From Przewalskia tangutica (Eukaryota > Streptophyta > Magnoliopsida > Solanales > Solanaceae): a DNA stretch of 64,000 nt. Made by a program: the position numbers and the translations under genes. Location: positions 29,369,873 through 29,433,872 of the forward strand of contig CM056740.1 of the NCBI GenBank assembly GCA_029844215.1, written 5' to 3'. This document shows, in pieces, positions 55,483-64,000 of this stretch. Within the stretch, counting starts at the first letter, position 1. Each line of letters opens with the position of its first letter. The notes under the pieces are model-generated. The model did no database searches and was not told the DNA's origin. It saw only the letters and a list, made by a program, of their open reading frames with translations.

Positions 55483-57020
55483 CTATAAAGGTCACAAACG
55501 TCTATTAACCCCAAAACACAAGTTTCTATCTTTCTACAGAAAATTCGCAAGACCTCCCCGCAACAGCGTAAATCTCCTCTCTATCGAGGCTACGGCCAAC
55601 CAGTGTGGTTTACACGTCTAACCGGACGTGTACAATTCTACACAGTACTACAACACAAGTCTACTGCAATACATTCTATGTAAATCTGATTCGATTCTTT
55701 ATTCTTCAAAGCTTAAGTCAAAAGACATTGCCACAATAATGTTTAGTTCTATATATAGTATACTTCAACTATATAATCCTACAACATGTAATCTCCAATT
55801 ACAATAAGGGGACAAGAATATTTACCTCGACAAGCCCAAAATTATCCGAGATAAAAGTCGATCCCGAGCAAGGTTTAGCTCCTACCCGTGCGCTCCAATC
55901 CGCTCCAAACAACCCTTAGAAGTTCTAACTAACTTACTCAAATACTTCAACCAACTATGAAGATTTCCTTAGGGTTTCGATTTGAGACTAAAAGGACAAA
56001 AGGTAGTATTTCTGACTCTACGATAGAGGTATCTTTGGAAAACTACAAGGTACAAGGCTAAGGTATTTTGGGCATTATAACAATACTAGGAGAAGTATTT
56101 CAATACCACGAGGAGGGTATTATACGAAAACAACTAGGCTAGTGGGTACCCACTACTAGCACCACAGCGGGAGGAACCCTCGGCCAAAGGCCACGAAAAG
56201 GGGAGGAGGAGGCTCTCGGCTAAGAGCTCACAAAGGGGAGGAGAGGGTTTCAAGACTTGGAAGTTTTGGAATGGATGAAGTCTTCACACTTAGGGGTATT
56301 TATAGCAAAACCAAAGGCAACCAGGGCCAAGATCCTTCCAAGTGTATAGCAAGTGTAAGGGCAAGATTAAGCCAAGTGCACCCTAACCCTACTCCACAAA
56401 ACATGCCACAAAACAATGCACCAAACAAGGCCAAAACAAGGCACAAAACAAGGAGCCATTGGCGAAACGTGAACAATCGTCGCGGTTGCGCCGCGCTTCG
56501 ATGTGAGGGTGACACATGTACGCCTCCGTTAACAAAATGTTTCGCCTCTCGGAAAAATCCGCAAAAATACAAAACGACATAGCCGAATTTTCCTTCGCAG
56601 TTACGCAAAACGCTTCGTCGGCGACTCTAACCGGGTGTTGTGCACAAAGGTAACTTCGGCCAAGCCACCTAGGCGGGGGTGACACGTGTCACCCTCCTAT
56701 TGGCCCTCATAAAACGTCTTTCGAAAAAAATATCCACAATACCGGAAATCTCAAAAACAAAGCGGGCCCCACAAAACCGTAAATTTCTCCCGTGGGCCCC
56801 ACGTGACCATTTCCGAAAATAAAATCTCAAAATTCTAATATAATTTAAGAAGCCCATATACCAAATCTGGGAATCCAATTCTCATTAACGAACCTTTTTC
56901 TTCACAAATTACCGGAAACTTTTCCGTTGAAAAACTCACATCTTTCTTTCTTTTCAAAATTTCTGCACTGCTCGCACGTGCGTCCTCACATACATACCCC
57001 CTGCAACTACGGGTATAACA

Positions 57021-57801
57021 TTCTCCTCGCCTTAGAAACATTCGCGTCCGAATGTTCCTTATCAAGCCGGATAACGATAAAGTTCCTCTAACAAGTTGCC
57101 AACGCCACACCGCCACGAAATAACACACGTCCTCTTTCCTTACTCGTCGTGCCGCTTCTCGAACACTTGAACTCTCCCAAGACGCACCATACTTCATCAT
57201 TACTTCCGTTCGAAAATCTCTCGAGTCACTACCTCCCAACTTGGTCATCTTACTAACCTCAAACTTCCTTAAGGCCATTCCGGCCTTTACGAACCGCTTC
57301 AGTCGAACGCGTCCACGAACTCATACGATGGTCACACAAACTTGGGCCTAGCATCCTCGTGACCCTACCACCGCGGGACCATCCAGAACTGACCCCACCC
57401 AAACGGGTTACTGGGTTGACCGCAAATGGTCCTCAACCCGACCCCCAATCACGCTAAACTCTTGTTCCCGACCGGAACAATCTTACTAATTCACATCATG
57501 AAAGCTACCACTTCCATCTCACACTACCCCGGACTTATCACACAAATAAAACCCACGTATACTACTACTCGATAAGGGTCAAAAATAAATCTTTAACTCA
57601 AGACGACCTTACCCCTAAGGTCTCGATCGTGACATAGTCTAAGGTTCACACTTACCATGCCCCATACGTATCCTCCCAACTAAGCATGTTTTCTAACTCA
57701 CAATTTACACAACGCTATTCGTACATAGCACATAATAATGAGACCATCATAACAAGCATACCAAAACTCTAGAGGTTAAGGATATACAAGCTACCTCTCC
57801 T
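57021..57801 (-). other. Polypurine tract and 3' untranslated interior of A3
   Basis: About 0.78 kb aligning with 15395-16225 of A1. It includes the pre-PPT hairpin near 57038-57057 with an altered loop. No gene is visible; the 147-aa minus frame 56835-57278 crosses from the interior into U3 and is chance. Confidence 0.65.
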
Positions 57802-58987
57802 CTAATCATAGGCACGCCAGTGCATGCTAATCGAAGGCGATGAACCAGCCATCGATCCGTGGGTCGAGTCGTAACATCCGTGCTACCGCCTGGACGATTC
57901 CTCGCAAAATGGCCTGGCCGCAAAATAACAAGCTCCCCGCACCACGACACTCCCGAAATGCGGTCTACCATCGACCACACCGAGGTAGGGTGACCGTCCG
58001 CCAACACCCTTACTTCCTCGAAACTCAACCTCGAGCCACGACCGCTCCGAATACTCAAGGTTGTGGAGGACCACTCTGCACCGCGGAGGTACAAAACTAG
58101 TATCTTTCGAGGCGGTCCGCCTCGAAAGTCACCAAAGGACCTGTTGTTCGGCCTCTTCGCTGATCTTGGTCATTCCGCCGACCTCTCGTGCCTCACATCC
58201 TGGTCGTGAGCTGCGTGCGGGCAATGTCCATGTACGGTGAAGAGCTACTCCGAACATGCCTCGACATGTAATCATCGAGCCACTGAACATATCGGTGCAC
58301 TCGATCCTCCATACTAGCTACCAACGCCGGGACGTCACGCCAATGAGTCGAACTCACATTGTACTCCCGAACCGTGCGCGCTCTGTCTAAGCATCAAAAA
58401 TCTGCCGGCGTGCCCTCGCCATCTGCGGAGGCAAGAAGTGCGTGAGAAAGCCCCGAAAACTCATCCCATACTGCTGAGTGCATGCTCTCCCGAAAGCTCC
58501 ATGAATCAAACGATCATGCGGTATCACGCGGCGTCGCGAACAAAGGTCACAGACTCGGTCTCAAGCCTTGATCACCCGCGTGATCCGTCAGAATCGCCGG
58601 ATGAACTCCTGCGGATCATCCTCGTGCCTCGACCATAAAACTCTGGCGGGCTCTGACTCGTAAAGTCCGTAGCCTCAAACTATCTCGCCGGGGTGAACCA
58701 TCGGTGCTCATCGAACTGGCTGCTGCGTCAGCCTATCCTCATATTCGCCACGACCACGGCGGCCAAGAATCGCCATCTCTTGTAACCCATCTCCTCGCCT
58801 CTGCATGGGTGGAGGCTCGTGCTGCGGTCTCAGCATGACCATTCGCGGCTAACTCTCTTTGGGCTGGCGGCGCCACAAACCGCCGTCAAGCACAACCTCG
58901 GTCATGCGGGCTGCGCCTCGTACTCCTCAGATCTCACTAGCAGCACCTCGGCCGCCTTGCCTTCGGGCTCGTTGCCTTGCGGAGGCA
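57802..58987 (-). pseudogene. gag: gag polyprotein, heavily frameshifted (element A3)
   Basis: This is the same gene as in A1. The start ATG is at 58987, in a sequence matching the A1 gag start. Similarity to A1 continues through the gag core region (58380-58200), a zinc-knuckle remnant in which GHFARN is readable near 57920, and a C-terminal end at TAG (57802-57804). Open frames are short and change every few dozen codons. Most shifts coincide with a missing base at CTG/CAG or CC sites relative to A1. The true state of the gene cannot be judged until those sites are resequenced. No pol follows. Confidence 0.7.
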
Positions 58988-59095
58988 TAATCGGTAAACG
59001 AGATACGCTGCGAGGGGGTCCAACTTACAACATACTTCTCTAAGGCACACGAATGAGAAGAATGGAAACCAATCTTAAATGTCCTATAGCCTCAC

Positions 59096-59127
59096 GATTA
59101 TAGATGTGGTGCAACACACCGATAATC
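59096..59127 (-). ncRNA. Leader hairpin, A3 (loop shortened)
   Basis: Same stem as A1 (GATTAT/ATAATC, GGTGTG/CACATC) but two loop bases are lost, leaving TTGCAC and no GTGCAC palindrome. The neighbouring sequence has several small deletions, so this may be a sequence error. Confidence 0.5.
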
Positions 59128-59172
59128 AAGACTCTACTGACACGGTGCGTAGACACTTTCCGAGGATTAATC

Positions 59173-59183
59173 GCTCGATACCA
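59173..59183 (-). other. Primer-binding site, A3
   Basis: The minus strand reads TGGTATCGAGC, missing one base of TGGTATCAGAGC, exactly as at 864-874. Confidence 0.82.
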
Positions 59184-61089
59184 CTTTTGTAACGACCCGC
59201 TCGGGCCCGCATCGTGCCTTACCGGGCACCCTAGTGATACAACATCGGAGAAAACGGCGGAAAATAAAACATGAGTCATGAAACAAGAGATATAATAATA
59301 AACAAAGCAACCAAAACGGTTGCCTTCAAGATATACATAAAACTCGAATAGTTTAATCCTTTACAACCACCCTGGCAAGATTACAGCACTTAAGATTTAC
59401 AACGACTATGACGGACGTGGCCCGCCATACCCCAATGTACAAGAACCTACAACTCAGTGGAACACATACTAAAAGATAAGCCTCCGAGAAACGGAGCTTC
59501 CCAACGCAACCGAGATCCTAAGAGCGAGGATCCACGACCGATGTACCTCTACTGCGGCATGAACGCAGCCCGGGGAGGTCGATAACAGTACCAAGTATGT
59601 GAAATCGTAAAAAATCAGAATGAAATCATACTAGTCTATATAAAGCAGGAGACATGTATGATAACCAAGCTACAGTTCACAACATAAAAGCAGTCATGTC
59701 CAGTCAGTGACTCACGCCCTCAAGTCATCACTCAAATATAACTATGGGTCTCACGCCCACAACATCAATCATGTTCGCATCACGGCGCATGCCCCGACTG
59801 CGCCGGTGTAGACATGTCCATGATGCAACAATAATACCAATGCCCGGCCACATGCCCCGGAATTCTACCTCGGTGTAGACGCGTCCACGTGACATCAACA
59901 ATAATATCTTGGGTGATCAACCTCGCGCACGGCCACATGCCCCGAATTCTACCTCGGTGTAGACATGTCCATGTAACCACAATAACAATATATCGGGTAA
60001 TCAACCCGACCGCGTAACGCGTGCCGGAATCGCGACGGTGTAGACATGTCCATGTGACATCAACAACAAGACAAGAATCAAAATGGAAACATACCCGTGG
60101 AATTCTCCATCACCGCCAAAGACGCGTCAAGTAAGTTCTCAACAAGTCGACCTTCCTATCGAGACGCGGTAACACAGAAATACCACACTTGCACAACAAA
60201 GGCTATCATCACAAGCATAGGCAAGTTTCACAACAACAAGCATAGGCAAGTTTCACAACAACAAGCATAGGCAAGTTTCACACCAACAAGCATAGGCAAG
60301 TTTCACACAACTCAAAGTACTTTCATTTTATGCCAAAGTCCGGGTTTTTAATCCCAAAGTACTACATACATTAAGTTCTTTTAAAAGAGATCCATTACTT
60401 TTATAAAAGTCACCCGATACCCGTAGTATTAGAATGACCAACCCACATTCCTTTTTAAAAAAAGTAACAACATTCTTTTCCTAAGTTCCAGTTTGCCTAG
60501 TTTCAATTACTCAAGCTTCTCATTTTCAAATGGTTTCATAGTTCCCAAACTTAATCACTTGATTCTTTTTTAGAACAATTGAGTAATATATGTCTCACGT
60601 GAGAGTAGGCTATTCTTGTTTACAACATTCTTATTACAGCAGCCATGATCTAGAAAATGTATATCATTTTGTCTCATCTTAGTTTCTATGCAGATGGAGG
60701 TTTCTACTGGTTTTAATACAATTCATCATTATTCAATACATTTTCCTTTATTAACGCTGCAGTGGTCTGTCGATACACATTCGATTTCAAATCGGAAACA
60801 TTATCCCTTTAAATAAAACCAAGTACTCATTACTCACGAATGAGGTTTCACACAAACATTCACATTTAAAACAAATAAGTTAAGTCTCTTATCTTATAAG
60901 ATCAAGTCTCTTAACTTCTAACATCAGTAAACCATTTTCACTTACATAAGGTCGTTATAACTAACTTCCCATAAAGCTATTATAACACCCTATGTTTTAA
61001 ACCAACCAAATCACTTAGCACGTATGCGTCTACCGCACTACATAGTTCACAACAATCATGCTAGAAAAGATAGGAAGAGGTTCACATAC

Positions 61090-61191
61090 CTCGCGACGAT
61101 TTATCGACAATAAGCAAAATGCTCCAAGTACTACACCCTTGCTAGCCCTTTCCACTCCTCGAGTAGAATACGCTACTCTTAGTACTTTCAC
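61090..61191 (-). other. Exon-like segment in LTR-14
   Basis: 102 nt on the minus strand between CCTTTATAG and GTATGTGAAC. Confidence 0.42.
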
Positions 61192-62370
61192 CTATAAAGG
61201 TCACAAACGTCTATTAACCCCAAAACACAAGTTTCTATCTTTCTACGTAAAATTCGAAGACCTCCCGCATGACAGCGTAAATCTCTCTCTCTATCGAGGC
61301 GGCTACCAAGCCAACCAGGGTTTACACGCCTAACCGACGTGTACAATTCTACACAAGAATACTACACAAGTCTACCGCTGATCTATGTAAATACGATTCA
61401 TTCTTTATTCTTCAGCTTAAGTCAAAAGACATTGCCACAATAATGTTCATTCTATATATAGTATACTTCAACTATATAATCCTACAACATGTAATCTCCA
61501 ATTACAATAAGGGACAAGAATATTTACCTCGACAAGCCCAAAATTATCCGAGATAAAAGTCGATCCCGAGCAAGGTTTAGCTCCTACTCGTGCGCTCAAT
61601 CCGCTCCAAACAACCCTTAGAAGTTCTAACTAACTCTACTCAAATACTTCAACCAACTATGAAGATTTCCTTAGGGTTTCGATTTGAGACTAAAAGGACA
61701 AAAGGTAGTATTTCTGACTCTACGATAGAGGTATCTTTGGAAAACTACAAGGTACAAGGCTAAGGTATTTTGGGCATTATAACAATACTAGAGAAGTATT
61801 TCAATACCACAAGGAGGGTATTATACGAAAACAACTAGGCTAGGGGTACCCAGGCTAGCACCACAAAGGGGAGGAACCCCCGGCCAAAGGCCACACGAAA
61901 AGGGGAGGAGGCTCTCGGCCAAGAGCTCACAAAGGGGAGGAGGGTTTCAAGACTTGGAAGTTTTTGGAATGGATGAAGTCTTCACACTTAGGGGTATTTA
62001 TAGCAAAACCAAAGGCCAACCAGGCCAAGATCCTTCCAGTGTATAGCAAGTGTAAGGGCAATATTAAGCCAAGTGCACCCTAACCCCTACTCCACAAAAC
62101 ATGCCACAAAACAATGCACCAAACAAGGCCAAAACAAGGCACAAAACAAGGAGCCATTGGCGAAACGTGAACAATCGTCGCGGTTGCCGCTTGCTTAATG
62201 TGAGGTGACACGCCACCTCCGTTAACCAAAATGTTTCGTCTCTCGGAAAAATCCGCAAAAATACAAAACGACATAGCGAATTTTCCTTCGCCAAGTTACG
62301 AAAACGTTTCGCCGAAAACGACTCTAACCGTGTTGTGCCAAAGGTAACCGGCCCGAGCCACTGGCGGGGT

Positions 62371-62380
62371 GACACGTGTC
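62371..62380 (-). promoter_or_regulatory. CACGTG palindrome in LTR-14 U3
   Basis: GACACGTGTC, about 370 nt upstream of the TATA box in the LTR sense. A degraded second copy (GTGACACGCCACC) lies about 165 bp further downstream, near 62207. Confidence 0.58.
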
Positions 62381-62703
62381 ACCCTCCTATCGCCCTCATA
62401 AAACGTCTTTCGAAAAAATATCCACAATACCGAAATCTCAAAACAAAGCGGGCCCACAAAATCAGAATTTCTCCGTGGCCCCACGTGACCATTTCCGAAA
62501 ATAAAATCTCAAAATTCTAATATAATTTAAGAAGCCCATATACCAAATCTGGGAATCCAATTCTCATTAACGAACCTTTTTCTTCACAAATTACCGGAAA
62601 CTTTTCCGTTGAAAAACTCACATCTTTCTTTCTTTTCAAAATTTCTGCCGTACTCTCGTACGTACGTCCTCACATACATACCCTGCAACTACGGGGTATA
62701 ACA

Positions 62704-64000
62704 GTTTCTACGTACTTTTCCACCTTTTCCAAGGCCCAATTTCACTAATAACCAAGCCCCGACTAAGGGCACAGTCAATACAACAACCAAAGGGGATTAC
62801 ACACCTACTAGACGTGTAAAATTCTGCCCCACAATCATATAAAAATAGTCCATAAAACAGTCCACAATTAATCAACATTAAGGGTACAATGTGAAGCTTT
62901 TAAAGCCCTTATTCCTTAGGACTTTCATTAAAAATTTACTACATTAAACATGCAATAAAGCTACTAAATTTCCAGCATTTAACCACGTCCAAAACAGTCC
63001 CAAAACTGCCCACAATATCCAACAATTTCTAGCCCATTCTCGGCCAACAACAACTACATATCCAAAACCCTTTTCCACAAGTCCTTATAATCCAATTCAC
63101 ATTTCAACATGTTATATAAATCATATTACCTATCAACAACAATATTTCCTTCATTATATAACATGAAACAAGTGAAAACAACAACAACAATAACCAACGA
63201 ATCCAATGTCGCACCAAATGCCACTCTTGGCCAAGACACCCTAAAATGGTCCAAACACTTTTTAATCTTCATTCTTTTTAGGACAAGCTCATCTATACAT
63301 ATCAAAAATAAGTAATATCCAATTACTTTAAAAGAAGAAGAACCATTACCTTATTTTTAGCCCAAAAATCGGTAAAACAGTCCGTAGGTATTTTGCCAGC
63401 AGTTTTCGTCGCTCCACTTCTTCAAGTTCCAATCACATATATGCAACCCCTATAAGCTTATAACCAAATTCCCTTCACGTTTCAACACCAAAAAGTTGAA
63501 GACAACCCTAGGGTTTCAAACCCTCATTCTCGACCAAAAGGGATTAAAAGGTTAATGGAGTGTTATATTGGCTTAATACTTGATTAGGGATCTTAATCTT
63601 GTATTAAGGAACTAAACTTGAAAGATTAAGAATTTTTGCTCTTCAAAATGCTCCATGGCCGAGAGCTCAAAAGAGAAGAAAGGGAGATAGAAACTTCTCT
63701 AGGTGTTGTAATGTCTTGCAAGCCTCTCTTTTGATATATATAAATATCTCAAGCCAAGTGGATGGACAAGTGGAGTGGGACTCACGTCCACTTGTCCCAT
63801 TTTCTCAAAATATCTAAAGTCCAAGTCAATGACAAGTGGAGGGGTGATACTATTGGTCCAAAATTATTTCTTCACTAAAAAATTCTATACTTGGCCAAAA
63901 TATCTCAAAATCTCGTGGGCCCCACAAAATTGTAAAATTTCCCTTGGGCCCCACATGACCAAAACCGAGACTTCAAAATCCAAAACTAATTCCTTAACTC
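62704..64000 (-). repeat. LTR-12, family B, third piece (cut by window edge)
   Basis: B LTR sequence resuming after A3 with GTTTCTACGTACTTTTCC. It contains the donor-like site (63349/63350) and a TATA-rich stretch near 63740. A deletion at 63845-63852 has removed the CACGTG palindrome. Comparison with LTR-11 suggests about 165 bp remain beyond the window. Joined, LTR-12 is about 3.75 kb. Confidence 0.88.

Larger units (their letters stand above)
53486..57020 (-). repeat. LTR-13, 3' LTR of A3
   Basis: A 3535-bp LTR. Its left terminus reads CAGAACGACCC where the sister LTR-14 has TGTAACGACCC. Features are the minisatellite 54060-54360, a 22-bp repeat (54503-54598), the exon-like segment 55381-55482, a donor-like site at 55825/55826, a TATA box at 56297-56304 and two G-box-like decamers 170 bp apart (changed at 56511-56520, intact at 56681-56690). 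Confidence 0.88.
53486..62703 (-). mobile_element. Complete non-autonomous gag-only LTR element A3
   Basis: A 9.2-kb minus-strand element inside LTR-12: 5' LTR 59188-62703, interior 57021-59187, 3' LTR 53486-57020. The probable 5-bp target duplication is GTTTT (53481-53485) and GTTTC (62704-62708); the B LTRs read CTTTGTTTCTACG here, which confirms that the two flanks were contiguous. The LTRs are close relatives of each other with many small indels. The interior is organised as in A1: gag only, no pol. Confidence 0.9.
59188..62703 (-). repeat. LTR-14, 5' LTR of A3
   Basis: A 3516-bp LTR with an intact TGTAACGACCC edge and a GGGGTATAACA end. Features are the minisatellite 59765-60060, the 22-bp repeat 60205-60310, the exon-like segment 61090-61191, a donor-like site at 61527/61528, a TATA box at 61995-62002 and the palindrome at 62371-62380. 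As the 5' LTR it would hold the active promoter. Confidence 0.9.

Noticed and set aside
1..64000. A reverse transcriptase, integrase, protease or pararetrovirus gene
   Set aside because: I looked for the usual catalytic motifs (Y-x-D-D, D-S/T-G, H-H-C-C) in the translated frames and found none. Only gag pieces and the hAT transposase are present.

Overview
This window is plant nuclear repeat DNA, almost certainly from a eudicot chromosome. I see no intact host gene, no tRNA or rRNA gene and no CRISPR. About 97% of it is LTR retrotransposon sequence. The plant assignment rests on primer-binding sites matching the initiator-tRNA-Met site used by plant Ty3/Gypsy elements (TGGTATCAGAGC), plant-type gag zinc knuckles, and a plant hAT transposase with a BED zinc finger. 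I cannot name the species.

Layout, using my own family labels. (1) 1-9239, plus strand: family D, a head-to-tail array LTR / 0.6 kb internal / LTR / 0.6 kb internal / LTR, with LTRs of about 3.58 kb; the window cuts the first. (2) 9240-23252, plus strand: element A2, a 5'-truncated internal region with the 3' end of gag, followed by one LTR that is split by (3) 12037-21102, minus strand: complete element A1 (two 3.4 kb LTRs, 2.3 kb gag-only interior). (4) 23253-32429, minus strand: family C, two LTRs of about 3.8-4.1 kb around a 1.28 kb interior. (5) 32432-32916: plus-strand end of a B-like LTR. (6) 32917-33847: a non-LTR island resembling a captured gene fragment with a duplicated exon. (7) 33848-64000, minus strand: family B, an array of four LTRs and three interiors. 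Its last LTR contains a decayed hAT transposon (47711-51263) and a complete gag-only element A3 (53486-62703), and leaves the window at the right edge.

No reverse transcriptase, RNase H, integrase or protease is visible anywhere. Every interior is a deletion derivative that keeps the primer-binding site, a leader, the start of gag (or all of gag) and the polypurine tract. These are therefore non-autonomous elements with very long LTRs (the TR-GAG/LARD style), which would need a helper, probably a Tekay/Del-like chromovirus, to move.

The most interesting signals are RNA-level ones kept across families whose sequences have otherwise diverged. First, a 34-nt hairpin about 50 nt after the primer-binding site has the self-complementary GTGCAC in an 8-nt loop, the form of a kissing-loop dimerisation site. 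Second, each fully examined LTR holds a 94-102 nt segment bounded by splice-like signals (AG before, GTATGTGAAC after), and nearly all also keep an upstream AG|GTA donor-like site, suggesting that LTR transcripts are spliced. Third, a CACGTG palindrome and CCAAT box sit upstream of a TATA box. Fourth, a minisatellite with a shared core lies at the same LTR position in most families.

Many differences between sister LTRs are length-changing and fall at CAG/CTG, CCA and CCCG contexts. This looks like a sequencing or base-calling artefact on methylated DNA, and it would spoil ORFs and LTR age estimates.
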